Assembly: GCA_944321755.1 (NCBI GenBank)
Contig: CALUMM010000001.1
Coordinates: forward strand, 1 to 64,000
Direction of reading: 5' to 3'
Source of the DNA: an uncultured Alistipes sp.
Lineage (GTDB): Bacteria > Bacteroidota > Bacteroidia > Bacteroidales > Rikenellaceae
Length of the DNA stretch: 64,000 nucleotides
The notes below the pieces were generated by a model that was not told where the DNA came from, searched no databases, and saw nothing but the letters and a program-made list of their open reading frames with translations. How positions within the stretch are numbered: the stretch's first letter is position 1; each line of letters starts with the position of its first letter. The position numbers and the translations under genes are program-made. Below are positions 52,033 through 61,070 of the stretch, piece after piece.

Positions 52033-53442
52033 TTATTCGTTTTCGAGTTCGTTGCCGATTGTAATTTTGCGGATGTCGGCAAAGCCCTCCTCCGCAACAT
52101 AGAAGTTTCCTTTCGAGTCCATGCAGATTCCGTTCGGCCGGGAGAAAACCGCTTCGGAGAGTTTTCCGTTCGCAAAGGTCGCGGGATTGTCCTGCGTATT
52201 GGGAGCCGGAATGCCTGCCAGAGTCGTTACGAGGCCCTCGGGCGTAATTTTGCGGATGCAATGGTTCCAGCTGTCGGCTACATAGAGATTTCCCAGCTCG
52301 TCGCAGCATCCGAATTCGGGGTAGGCGAACCGGGCTTCGGATCCCGTACCGTCGGCATAGGCGCGTTCTTCGCTGTTCACGCCGGCGAATACGGGGATTT
52401 CGCCCGTCAATTGATGGGTTGTCGGATCGTAGTCGTAGGCGGAGATGCAGTGGCGGCCCTTGTGGATGACGTAGAGGCGTTTTCCGTCCTGCGAGAAGAC
52501 CGGGCGGGACTGGCATTCGCAACCGAGAGGCGTGTATCCCGATGCTTCGCTGGCGGTGTGGGTCTGGGGATCGTAGTAGAAGATCCGAGTCGAACCGTTC
52601 TCGTTGCGGCATACGACGATCCGTTCGTCGACGGGATTGACGGCTATTCCTTCGCAGTTGGGACGGTCGTCGGTTGAATCGGCATACCAGATTTTGTAGC
52701 CGTCGCTTTTGAGCGCATACCCCATGTAGGCTCCGTCTGCCAGCGGGCGGTTGACCAGAATCCACAGACGGGAGCAGTCGTTCGAAAAGGCCATGCCGCG
52801 GAAATTGTAGCTGTATGCATCGGTTGCGATGTTACCCTGGTTCTGGTCGGGGGATCCGCCGCCGTACATCGGAAGCATCCACGAAGTTTCGCCGTTCGAC
52901 AGCAGCCGGATGCCGCGGGCCCATTCGGCCAGATACAGGTTGTCCTCGTTGTCGGCGATGAGCAGGCTCGGGGCGTAGAAACACGAGGTGAGCAGCGGTC
53001 CGAAATAGTGTTGTCCCGTCACGCCCGAACGCCCCGCAAAGGTTGAGACGCTGGATTCGACGGTATAGATGAAAAGCGTTTCGAAGGTTTTCTCATAGAG
53101 GGTTGGATTTCCGGTTTCGCTGTTTCGGCGCAGTCCGATCCGGATTGCCCCGGACCCGCACTCTTCCGGAACGAGGGCAGCGATGGCGGAGTCGGTTACC
53201 GAAAGGATGGCGGCCGGCGTAGAGTTGATGAGTACGGTGATGGCCGAAGGGTCGGACCCGAAGTATGCGCCCGAGATTGTGATTACGTCACCGGCTTTGC
53301 CGCGTTCGGGCGAGAAAGCCTCGAAGACCGGAGCCTGAGAGGGGGTTCCGTCGGAGGAGTCGGATGGGTCGTCACTGCAGCCTGCGGCCAGCAGAATACC
53401 GCACAGCAGTGCGGAGCGGAGGTGTTTCGTATGAAATTTCAT
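52033..53442 (-). CDS. IPT/TIG plus NHL-propeller surface lipoprotein B (PUL3)
   Basis: Start 53442 gives 469 residues with lipoprotein Cys22 (LLAAGC); the upstream extension overlaps the SGNH gene and has no signal. One IPT/TIG domain (about 38-115, with GDVITISGAYFGSDPSAITV) precedes an NHL propeller with GPLLTSCFYAPSLLIADNEDNLYLAE, YPEFGCCDELGNLYVAD and RPNGICMDSKGNFYVAE blades. It has one fewer IPT domain than its downstream paralogue, implying duplication followed by domain gain or loss. A glycan-binding role at the surface is inferred from position. Confidence 0.88.
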   Translation of the reverse strand: MKFHTKHLRSALLCGILLAAGCSDDPSDSSDGTPSQAPVFEAFSPERGKAGDVITISGAYFGSDPSAITVLINSTPAAILSVTDSAIAALVPEECGSGAIRIGLRRNSETGNPTLYEKTFETLFIYTVESSVSTFAGRSGVTGQHYFGPLLTSCFYAPSLLIADNEDNLYLAEWARGIRLLSNGETSWMLPMYGGGSPDQNQGNIATDAYSYNFRGMAFSNDCSRLWILVNRPLADGAYMGYALKSDGYKIWYADSTDDRPNCEGIAVNPVDERIVVCRNENGSTRIFYYDPQTHTASEASGYTPLGCECQSRPVFSQDGKRLYVIHKGRHCISAYDYDPTTHQLTGEIPVFAGVNSEERAYADGTGSEARFAYPEFGCCDELGNLYVADSWNHCIRKITPEGLVTTLAGIPAPNTQDNPATFANGKLSEAVFSRPNGICMDSKGNFYVAEEGFADIRKITIGNELENE

Positions 53443-53471
53443 GGTTCGTCGGATTTGGATCGGAGATTCGT

Positions 53472-54707
53472 CTATTTGGCATAAAGCAGGATTCCCGGAA
53501 TGTCGAAGAGCCGTTTGGCCATGGCGTAGTGTCCTTCGGCATTGGGGTGCAGCAGGTCGGACTGGAACAGGGAGGTGTCCTGTCGGCGCGTGTCTCCCTC
53601 GAAGGCCGTAGCCAGATCGAACCGGCAGCTGGCGACCTCCAGTTCCTCGCATACGGAGGCGATCGTTTCGTTGATCAGGTCGCTGCTTCCGTCGCTCTTC
53701 ACGGGGATGCGGTTGAGAACGGGTATGGAGCCGTATTCGCGGATTCGTTCGACGAGTTCGACGAGTTTTTCACGAGTATTGCCGCCGTTGGTTCCGATGG
53801 TGACCATGACGAACTTGGGGCGCAGGGCCGGCACCTCATTGGCGATCCGGACCAGCACGCCGTCGATGGTCGAACCGCTCTGTCCCGAGAATACGACCCT
53901 TCCGTTGAGCCAGGAGGCCATGATCGCTCCGTATCGGGCCGTTTCGCGGACGAGGTCTCCTTCGGTGATGGAGTTCCCGATGAGGTACATCAGCGGTTCG
54001 GGCGCTGCCGAAGCGACAATTTCCACCTGTTTGACGAACGGAGATTTGCCGGATAGATGCCGCATTCCGAAGAGGTTGTTTTGCCGTCCGCCCTTGAATT
54101 CGTTCTGTTCGACGCTGTTGCCGCCGCTGCTGGAGTCGAGTTCCGAGGCTGTGGCTACGGAGGCCGAGGCGCCGGTTTCGGTATCGGTGATGGTGAAGGT
54201 GTTGCTGCGGAATGATTTCACGGCTTCGAGCATGTATACGTGCCCGTTTTCGACCGGAAAGGGGATCGAAGATTCAATTTTGTCTTCGGCTCCGAACTTG
54301 TGGATATTGAGCGTTCCGGCTGCGGCATCTACCGTAAAGAGCGAACCGCCCTTTCCGTCGCGTTCGAGCCAGTGGAGTCCGAAACGGGTGTCGGAGAAGA
54401 GCGATACCCGGACACGTGTCACCCGTTCTTCGAAGGTAATACGCCGGTTCAGTCCGAGATAGATGGCCGATTCGGAGGTTCCGTCGAAGTAGAGGCCCCG
54501 TTCTTCGATGCTCCACGAACCGTGGTTTTCGAGATTGTCGAACTCCTTCAGGGCCGTTTCTCCGTCCGAGAGGAAGTCGCAGCGGAACAGAAGCGTCTCT
54601 GTGGGAGCAGCCTTTTCGGGCTCGTAGGGCAGGAATTCGTAATCGTCCGTGCAGGCGGAGCTCCCCGACAGGAACAATAGCAACAGTAGAGTCAAAGGTT
54701 TGTTCAT
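53472..54707 (-). CDS. SGNH/GDSL hydrolase lipoprotein, first gene of PUL3 operon
   Basis: Start 54707 gives 411 residues with lipoprotein Cys19 (SSAC). Residues about 35-225 form a LamG-like beta-sandwich. The C-terminal SGNH domain has nucleophile Ser246 in LIGNSITEGD (GNS in place of GDS), a block III GTN in VTIGTNGG, and the block V Asp-x-x-His in SDLLHPNAEGH. It should act as a carbohydrate or lipid esterase; the ester removed is unknown. It leads the operon that contains SusCD. Confidence 0.88.
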   Translation of the reverse strand: MNKPLTLLLLLFLSGSSACTDDYEFLPYEPEKAAPTETLLFRCDFLSDGETALKEFDNLENHGSWSIEERGLYFDGTSESAIYLGLNRRITFEERVTRVRVSLFSDTRFGLHWLERDGKGGSLFTVDAAAGTLNIHKFGAEDKIESSIPFPVENGHVYMLEAVKSFRSNTFTITDTETGASASVATASELDSSSGGNSVEQNEFKGGRQNNLFGMRHLSGKSPFVKQVEIVASAAPEPLMYLIGNSITEGDLVRETARYGAIMASWLNGRVVFSGQSGSTIDGVLVRIANEVPALRPKFVMVTIGTNGGNTREKLVELVERIREYGSIPVLNRIPVKSDGSSDLINETIASVCEELEVASCRFDLATAFEGDTRRQDTSLFQSDLLHPNAEGHYAMAKRLFDIPGILLYAK

Positions 54708-54740
54708 AGATCGGATGTTTAGGTTCTGAATTTGGCCTGT

Positions 54741-54771
54741 TCCGCCCGTTGGAGGAAGTTCCGCGGGCGGA
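54741..54771. repeat. 8-bp inverted repeat in the PUL3 divergent spacer
   Basis: TCCGCCCG (54741-54748) pairs with CGGGCGGA (54764-54771). It lies in the 5' leader of the SGNH gene and may be a leader hairpin or operator. No TAnnTTTG motif was found for either divergent gene, consistent with an ECF-type promoter. Confidence 0.4.
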
Positions 54772-54916
54772 GAGTCATAATAAAGACATCCCGGGCCGAA
54801 AAAGACACATGCGAACATTCGATTTTTTGTTCGTACTTTTTTTGTGGGGAAACCGTGGTCGGTTGTCTATATATAGGAATGCGCTGCAAATAACCTACAA
54901 CCAATACCTGAGACGT

Positions 54917-57289
54917 ATGAAGAAAAAACTGCTGTATCTTCTGCTGGTTCCGCTTTTTGCGGCGGGGCCGGTTTGCGTGTCGTGCGAGGACGAATCTCCC
55001 GAAGCTTCGGGAACGGAGTTCCGCCTGGAGACACCCGATGACGGAGTCAACCCCTCGACGGTAAAAATCGGGCCGGGCAACTATTCGAAACGCTTTACGA
55101 TCGAAACTGCGTTGTCGTGGCGTGTAGAAAAGCCGGCCGAGGCGTCCTGGCTATCGATTCGTCCGGAGTCGGGTGAAGGTCCCGGAACGGTCTATGTCTC
55201 GACGGCCTCGAACGATGCGCCCGAGATTCGGAGCACTGATCTGCGGTTCCAGGTCGGACCGCAGGTTGTCCATACGCTTCGTTTCGAGCAGGCGGCCAAT
55301 GCTCCCTATCTGAATCTGAGCATGACGCCCGAATCGGGGAGTCTTCCGGCCGAAGGCGGAGAGTTGACCCTGCATGTCGACACGAATGCCGGGGAGTGGA
55401 CCTGTGCCGTAACGGGAACCGACGGAGCCTGGTTGACGGAAAAATCGAAAGACGGCACGTCGTTGGTTCTGGCGGCTGCTCGGAACGAACGTTTTTCACC
55501 CTTGAAGGCCACGGTGACGGTTTCGGTTCCGGAGTATCCCGATTTGAAGCGGGAGATCGAAGTGACACAGAGCGGATTTACGGCCGACCTGCTCGACCTT
55601 GTTTTCCGCAACGACGGGACGGCTGCCGATATCTCGCCGATGCACCATCCGGTTATCAGTGTTTCCGGTCCGGCATTGATGACCTACTACAACGACAGCT
55701 ACGGACGTTATGTTGCCCGTTTCAATCATGAACCGGGTTCGAATCCCGCGTCGGGATACTACCGGGTCGACTATCGGGACAATGCGGCCTTCCGGGATGC
55801 GCTGGCCGACGGGCACACGCTGGAGGTGCTCGTGATGTTCGATGCGGAGGCTGACGGGGAGAAGGAGATCAAGCCGCTCAGTTCGATGCAGTCCGGCGGC
55901 ACGGGGTTCCTGATCACCAAGAAGGATCGGGGGACGGAATTGACGTTCCTGCCGAACCTCACCTCCGGGGGGTGGCAGTGGACGCGCAGCGGCGTGATAC
56001 CCCAACGCGGCCGCTACTACCATTTGGTGGGAGTCTGGGACAAGACGCAGAAAAAATCCCGGATCTACGTCAACGGGGAGCAGAAGGCCGAGGTTTCCGC
56101 TACGGGGAATTTCGTTTTTCCGAACAAGGAGAGCTGCTACTGGTTCGGAATAGGCTGCGATGCCGGCGACAACAAGGCAGAGGCGGCCTGGAAAGGCGAT
56201 ATTGCCATTGTGCGCATTTATGACGATCCGCTTTCGGCCGACCGGGTGACGGAGTTGTGGAACGAAGTAAAGGATTGCGAGCCGCAGGGTAATGTGATTG
56301 TCCTGTCCGATCTTTTTTTCCTGCCTGCGGCATCGGTGAAGCCCGGAACGGTTTACAAGGTTGCGGGAAAGGGTTTCGAATCCGGGGATCGGGTTCGGCT
56401 CGAATCCACGACGGACGAAGCCGTATCGTATCTTTGCGAGTCTGCGGTATCCGGGGAGGCGATCGGGTTCGAGATTCCCGCGGACTTTACGGCGGGCGAA
56501 TACCGGATGGTTTTGTTGCGCGGGGATTCCCGCTGTCCGCTTGGGGTTGTGGAGTTTTCGCTCTCCGATACGCCGACATTGGAAAATCTGCCACAGGTGA
56601 TCGCACATCGGGGATTCCACACCACGAACGGTGCTGCGGAGAATTCGCTGGCTTCGTTCGAGGCGGCGATTGCACTGGGAGTATACGGTTCGGAGGCCGA
56701 CTTTTACATTACGCGGGACGGGGTGGTTGTCTCGAACCATGATCCGAATATCAACGGAGTGGGGATCGAGAATTCCGACTACGACGACATCAAGGAGATT
56801 ACGCTTTCCAATGGGGAGAAGGTTGCCACATTGGACGTCTATCTGGACGAGATCGAGGATGCCTCGACGAAACTCGTCATCGAGATCAAGCCCCACAGCA
56901 CGACGGAGAACAACAATCGGGTTGTCGATGCCATTGTTTCCGCTCTTGTGTCGCGGGGCATGACCGACCGGGTGGATTTCATATCGTTCAACTACGGGAT
57001 CTGCCAGCGGCTTGCGGCGAAACTTCCGGGGGTGCTTGTGGGCTATTTGAACGGAGACAAGAGTCCGTGGTCGCTTTCGTCCGACATTCGGTGCATCGAC
57101 TATCAGATGGATGTGCTGCGCCGCAATCCGCAATGGGTTCGGGATGCCCATTCCCGCGGCATGAAGGTGAATGTCTGGACGGTCAATTCCCAGGCGGACA
57201 TGATGGAGTTCATCGCTCTGGGTGTTGATTTCATCACGACGGACCATCCCGACCAGCTCCAGGATCTGCTTGCAAAGATCGACGGATAG
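54917..57289 (+). CDS. Lipoprotein with BACON, LamG-like and C-terminal glycerophosphodiester phosphodiesterase domains
   Basis: Start 54917 gives 790 residues with lipoprotein Cys20 or Cys23 (PVCVSC). Two BACON-type Ig domains (about 35-210) contain W-x-x-x-x-S and LxxEQAAN motifs. A LamG/concanavalin-like domain (about 235-440, YYHLVGVWDKTQ, RIYVNGEQKAE) and a beta-sandwich linker (about 445-550) follow. The C-terminal TIM barrel is GDPD-type: His564 in IAHRGF, AENSLASFEAAI, an E-x-D in SEADFYIT, His608 in SNHDP, and VIEIKPH. GDPD enzymes split glycerophosphodiesters to glycerol 3-phosphate. The glycan-binding-like front half suggests anchoring to a polysaccharide or glycolipid. It is divergent from the PUL3 operon. 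Confidence 0.9.
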   Translation: MKKKLLYLLLVPLFAAGPVCVSCEDESPEASGTEFRLETPDDGVNPSTVKIGPGNYSKRFTIETALSWRVEKPAEASWLSIRPESGEGPGTVYVSTASNDAPEIRSTDLRFQVGPQVVHTLRFEQAANAPYLNLSMTPESGSLPAEGGELTLHVDTNAGEWTCAVTGTDGAWLTEKSKDGTSLVLAAARNERFSPLKATVTVSVPEYPDLKREIEVTQSGFTADLLDLVFRNDGTAADISPMHHPVISVSGPALMTYYNDSYGRYVARFNHEPGSNPASGYYRVDYRDNAAFRDALADGHTLEVLVMFDAEADGEKEIKPLSSMQSGGTGFLITKKDRGTELTFLPNLTSGGWQWTRSGVIPQRGRYYHLVGVWDKTQKKSRIYVNGEQKAEVSATGNFVFPNKESCYWFGIGCDAGDNKAEAAWKGDIAIVRIYDDPLSADRVTELWNEVKDCEPQGNVIVLSDLFFLPAASVKPGTVYKVAGKGFESGDRVRLESTTDEAVSYLCESAVSGEAIGFEIPADFTAGEYRMVLLRGDSRCPLGVVEFSLSDTPTLENLPQVIAHRGFHTTNGAAENSLASFEAAIALGVYGSEADFYITRDGVVVSNHDPNINGVGIENSDYDDIKEITLSNGEKVATLDVYLDEIEDASTKLVIEIKPHSTTENNNRVVDAIVSALVSRGMTDRVDFISFNYGICQRLAAKLPGVLVGYLNGDKSPWSLSSDIRCIDYQMDVLRRNPQWVRDAHSRGMKVNVWTVNSQADMMEFIALGVDFITTDHPDQLQDLLAKIDG

Positions 57290-57310
57290 GGGAGGCCGGG
57301 GGTACGAACG

Positions 57311-57337
57311 CGGAAGAGCCGGGAATCGGCTCTTCCG
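57311..57337 (+). terminator. Terminator after the GDPD gene
   Basis: An 11-bp perfect stem (57311-57321 with 57327-57337), a 5-base loop and a following TCTGTTTT. It separates the GDPD gene from the sigma factor gene. Confidence 0.85.
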
Positions 57338-57377
57338 TCTGTTTTCTCCTCCGGGATGGGATTTCACGGGAAAATGT

Positions 57378-57385
57378 TATTTTTG
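57378..57385 (+). promoter_or_regulatory. Putative -7 element for the sigma/anti-sigma operon
   Basis: TATTTTTG fits TAnnTTTG and lies 22 bases before the sigma factor start. No -33 partner was found. Confidence 0.5.
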
Positions 57386-57406
57386 TATGTCCATTGATCC
57401 GACTGC

Positions 57407-57964
57407 ATGAAAGAGGGAATCACACTCGCTCAACTCAAAGAGGACGGCCCCGGGGCATTTTCGCGGTTGTTCACGCTCTACTATCGGGATCTGGTGCTCT
57501 ATGCCGGTCGTTACCTGACCGACCAGACGGAGTGCGAGGATATCGTGCAGGAGACGTTCCTGAAGATCTGGAAGCGGCGTTATCAACTTGAAATAACCGT
57601 TTCGCTGAGGCTCTATCTGATTGGAGCAGTCCGCAACCGTTGTCTGAACGAGCTCAAGCACCGTCGGTTGACGATGAACACGACCATCGAGACGCTGACG
57701 TGGATGCCGGCCCGCATCGAGGAGGAGGCAACCCTCTATTCCGAGTTGCACGAACGTTTCGAAGCGGCCTTGCAGACCCTGCCTCCGCTTTGTCGCGAGG
57801 CTTTCGAGATGAACCGGTTCGGGCACCTGAAGTATCAGGAGATTGCCGACCGGCTCGGGGTTTCGAAACGGACGGTCGAGGTTCGGATCGGCAAGGCTCT
57901 GGCCCTGCTGCGGGAGAATCTGAGGGATTTTCTGCCGTTGATCGTGTTTCTGAATGCCTGGTGA
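57407..57964 (+). CDS. ECF-type RNA polymerase sigma-70 factor
   Basis: A 185-residue group 4 sigma factor of the Bacteroides expansion type. The sigma-2 region (about 15-90) shows AFSRLFTLYYRDLVLYAGRYL, the core-binding DQTECEDIVQETFLKIW and RLYLIGAVRNRCLNELK. The sigma-4 helix-turn-helix (about 120-175) has LPPLCREAFEMNRF and YQEIADRLGVSKRTVEVRIGKAL. It directs polymerase to target promoters when released by its anti-sigma partner, encoded 49 bases downstream. In B. thetaiotaomicron such pairs often control PULs for host glycans. Confidence 0.95.
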   Translation: MKEGITLAQLKEDGPGAFSRLFTLYYRDLVLYAGRYLTDQTECEDIVQETFLKIWKRRYQLEITVSLRLYLIGAVRNRCLNELKHRRLTMNTTIETLTWMPARIEEEATLYSELHERFEAALQTLPPLCREAFEMNRFGHLKYQEIADRLGVSKRTVEVRIGKALALLRENLRDFLPLIVFLNAW

Positions 57965-58013
57965 ATGTGGTAAATTCATGCAGAGATGTCTTTTATATAG
58001 ATTACGATAGAAA

Positions 58014-59042
58014 ATGGAAGAGAAAAAGGAGCGTCTGAGTGAAATCATGGCGAAATACCTTGCCGGTGAAGCCACGGCGGAGGAGACTTCGGATTTGATC
58101 GCCTGGCTTGAAGCCGATCGCGGTCATGCCCGGGAATTCTCCCGTCTGGCGGATCTCGACGGTGCGGCCAGCCCTCCGTTCGATCCTGCCGGGATTCGGG
58201 TGGAACGAGCCCGCGAGAGGGTGTTGGCGCATGTGAGGCGAGAGGATCGGCGGATGCGGCGGATCCGTTTTGTACGGAGGCTGGAGCGGGTGGCTGCGGT
58301 GATGTTTTTACCGTTGGTTGCTGTTGCCGGGGTCTTGCTTCTCACCCGTACAGCTCCGGAACCGGCACAGGAGACGTGGCAGACGGTGACCACTCCGTTC
58401 CGGACCCATTCGCAACTGGAGCTGCCCGACGGTTCGAAAGTGTGGCTCAATGGCGGCAGTACGCTTCGCTATCCGCTGGCCTTCAAGCGGGGAGAACGAG
58501 CCGTTTCGCTCACCGGGGAGGCCTATTTCGAAGTGGAATCCGATCCGTCGAACCCCTTTGTCGTGCATACGAAGAACGTGGCGGTGACGGCGACGGGTAC
58601 GGCCTTCAACGTGGATGCCTTCCGCAACGACGATGTGATTTCGGTGACGATGGTGCGCGGGATTGTCGATGTGGACATGCAGGGGGTGCGACGGAAGATG
58701 GTTCCCGGGGAACGGATCTGTTACGACAACCGGGTGGGGACGTATACGGTAGACCGCACGGATCCCGACAAGTGGTGTGCCTGGCGCAACGGAGAAATCA
58801 TTTTCGAGAACGATCGGCTGGAGTACGTTTTCCACCGTCTGGGACAGCTTTACAATGTGGAGTTCACGGTCTGCGATCCATCTGTTAACCGCTACGTCTA
58901 CCATGCGGTTTTCACCGACGAGACGTTGCCCGAGATTCTGGAGATGTTGAAGATCAGTGCTCCGATCCGTTATGAAGTGCTGCAGTCCGAAACCCCGGAT
59001 CCCGGGATTCCCAAACAGCACATCCGTGTCTACGGCAAGTAG
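58014..59042 (+). CDS. FecR-family anti-sigma factor
   Basis: A 342-residue protein. The cytoplasmic N-terminal part (about 1-80, with IMAKYLAGEATAEETSDLIAWLE) would bind the sigma factor. A single transmembrane helix lies at about 86-104. The periplasmic FecR domain (about 120-215) has LPDGSKVWLNGGSTLRYP, GEAYFEVESD, FVVHTKNVAVTATGTAFNV. A C-terminal DUF4974-type domain (about 255-325) has the F-x-D-E-T-L-P-E-I-L segment. It passes a signal from an STN-bearing SusC to the sigma factor; the only such SusC in the window is at 45422-48865. Confidence 0.95.
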   Translation: MEEKKERLSEIMAKYLAGEATAEETSDLIAWLEADRGHAREFSRLADLDGAASPPFDPAGIRVERARERVLAHVRREDRRMRRIRFVRRLERVAAVMFLPLVAVAGVLLLTRTAPEPAQETWQTVTTPFRTHSQLELPDGSKVWLNGGSTLRYPLAFKRGERAVSLTGEAYFEVESDPSNPFVVHTKNVAVTATGTAFNVDAFRNDDVISVTMVRGIVDVDMQGVRRKMVPGERICYDNRVGTYTVDRTDPDKWCAWRNGEIIFENDRLEYVFHRLGQLYNVEFTVCDPSVNRYVYHAVFTDETLPEILEMLKISAPIRYEVLQSETPDPGIPKQHIRVYGK

Positions 59043-59073
59043 TCTGTTGTCTCCAGACGCTGTTGAAAGTATG

Positions 59074-59098
59074 CCTCCCGATAATCGGGAGGTTTTTT
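59074..59098 (+). terminator. Rho-independent terminator after the anti-sigma gene
   Basis: CCTCCCGA pairs with TCGGGAGG over a 3-base loop and is followed by six T. It separates the sigma/anti-sigma unit from the GH2-GH97-GH3 operon. Confidence 0.93.
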
Positions 59099-59219
59099 AT
59101 TGCGGAGGAATTGTTTTACGGCAAAAAGTTCCGTTGGGGATTGTGTCCTCGGTCAGCTGGGTTGTCTTATAAGAGCAACGGCCCGTCTCCGGGCCTTGTC
59201 CAAACCCGAACGAATACCG

Positions 59220-61040
59220 ATGAAACGCTTTTTTTCTGCAATCATGCTGATCTCCGGGATATTCTCGCACGCCGGGGTTGGGGCCTGGCAGCCTGTCGGC
59301 GACCGGATCAAGACCCGTTGGGCGGCCGAGGTTGATCCGTCCTGTCCTCTTCCCGAATACCCGCGTCCGATACTGACCCGGACCCGTTGGATGAATCTGA
59401 ACGGCTTGTGGGAATATGCCATCCGTCCGGTTTCCGATTCTGAACCTGCGACCTGGGACGGGCACATTCTCGTACCGTTTGCAGTCGAGTCGTCCCTTTC
59501 CGGGGTCCAGCGGGAGGTTGGGGCCACCCATGCGCTGTGGTACCGGCGCACCTTCGAGCTTCCCGCATCATGGCGTGGTGAGCGTATCATGCTGCATTTC
59601 GGAGCCGTGGACTATGAATCCGAGATCTATCTCAACGGGGTCAAGATCGGCTCTCACAGCGGAGGCTACACCTCCTTTCGGTTTGATCTCACGCCCTATT
59701 TGAAGCGCGGAGAACAAAATCTGGTTGTGCGGGTTTGGGATCCTACGGACGACGGTCCCCAGCCGCGAGGCAAGCAGCGTACCGCGCCGGAATCGATCTG
59801 GTATACCCCCGTGACGGGGATCTGGCAGACCGTGTGGCTCGAACCGGTGGGCGCCACCCGTATCGAAGGGCTCCATACGACACCCGATATCGACACCCGT
59901 CGGCTCGAAATTGTTCCGCAGGTTGAAGGGATACACGAGGGAGATATTGTTGAAGTCTTGCTGCGGGATGGGGATAAGATTGTTTCACAGGGGAGCTGCG
60001 CTGCGGGCGAGCGTCTGACGCTTCCGGTTCCGGAGATGAGACTCTGGAGTCCCGAAACTCCGTTCCTTTACGATCTGGAGCTGCGTTTGGTTCGCAAGGG
60101 CCGGATTCTCGACCGGGTCGGTAGTTACGCGGCGATGCGCAAGATTTCGGTTCGGCGAAGTGTCGGGGATGCCATGCGCCTGCAACTGAACAACCGCGAC
60201 TACGTACAGTTCGGACTGCTGGATCAGGGGTGGTGGCCCGACGGTCTCTACACGGCACCGACGGACGAAGCGCTTGCCTATGACATTATCAAGACCAAGG
60301 AGTTGGGGTTCAATACGATCCGCAAGCACATCAAGGTAGAGCCGGCCCGCTGGTATGCCCATTGTGACCGTCTGGGAGTCCTCGTCTGGCAGGACATGCC
60401 CAGTGGTGATGCGAGTCCGCGCTGGGTTCCGGACCGGTGGTTCGACGATCGGGAACTGCTTCGCACGGCGGCTTCGGAGTCGGCATTCCGGACGGAATGG
60501 CGCGGGATCATCGACCAGTTGCGGGGACATCCGAGCATTGTGATGTGGGTTGTGTTCAATGAGGCGTGGGGTCAATTCAAGACTCCGGAGATTGCAGCCT
60601 GGACCAAGGCTTTCGATCCGTCGCGGCTGGTCGATGCGGCGAGCGGCGGCAACCACTATCCGGGTGCTGGGGACGTGTTCGACATCCACGCCTATCCCCA
60701 TCCCCGGATCCATACGACGGACAACAGCCGGCCGCTGGTTCTGGGCGAATACGGCGGGATCGGGCTGGCTCTGGAGGGTCACCTCTGGCAGCCCGACCGC
60801 AATTGGGGCTATGTGCAGTACAAGACTCCGGAAACTGCCACGGACGAATACGTGCGCTATGCCGAACTGTTGCGGCAGCTGGTTGTGGCCGGAGTTGCGG
60901 GAGCCATCTATACGCAGACCACCGACGTGGAGATCGAGGTGAACGGCGTGATGACCTATGACCGGGCCGTTGTGAAGTTGGATCCGGAACGGGTCCGGCA
61001 GGCCAATGCTGCGGTTCTCGGAGCCCTGGACGATTTTTGA
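59220..61040 (+). CDS. GH2 glycoside hydrolase (beta-galactosidase-like)
   Basis: Start 59220 gives 606 residues with a signal peptide ending near VGAW; the frame is open upstream but without a signal or ATG. The GH2 sugar-binding sandwich (about 55-190, with LPEYPRP, RTRWMNLNGLWEYA and LWYRRTFELP), an Ig-like domain and the TIM barrel follow. Acid/base Glu448 lies in VVFNEAWG and nucleophile Glu510 in LGEYGGIG. It is shorter than LacZ and lacks extra C-terminal domains. Beta-galactosidase is likely, but other GH2 specificities are possible. No TAnnTTTG promoter was found in the 177 bases before it. Confidence 0.93.
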   Translation: MKRFFSAIMLISGIFSHAGVGAWQPVGDRIKTRWAAEVDPSCPLPEYPRPILTRTRWMNLNGLWEYAIRPVSDSEPATWDGHILVPFAVESSLSGVQREVGATHALWYRRTFELPASWRGERIMLHFGAVDYESEIYLNGVKIGSHSGGYTSFRFDLTPYLKRGEQNLVVRVWDPTDDGPQPRGKQRTAPESIWYTPVTGIWQTVWLEPVGATRIEGLHTTPDIDTRRLEIVPQVEGIHEGDIVEVLLRDGDKIVSQGSCAAGERLTLPVPEMRLWSPETPFLYDLELRLVRKGRILDRVGSYAAMRKISVRRSVGDAMRLQLNNRDYVQFGLLDQGWWPDGLYTAPTDEALAYDIIKTKELGFNTIRKHIKVEPARWYAHCDRLGVLVWQDMPSGDASPRWVPDRWFDDRELLRTAASESAFRTEWRGIIDQLRGHPSIVMWVVFNEAWGQFKTPEIAAWTKAFDPSRLVDAASGGNHYPGAGDVFDIHAYPHPRIHTTDNSRPLVLGEYGGIGLALEGHLWQPDRNWGYVQYKTPETATDEYVRYAELLRQLVVAGVAGAIYTQTTDVEIEVNGVMTYDRAVVKLDPERVRQANAAVLGALDDF

Positions 61041-61070
61041 TACGGGATTTAACCTTCAAAACTTGAACCG

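Noticed and set aside
59100..59219. Upstream extension of the GH2 gene from a TTG codon
   Set aside because: It begins right at the terminator T run and lacks a signal; the ATG at 59220 is followed by a normal signal peptide.
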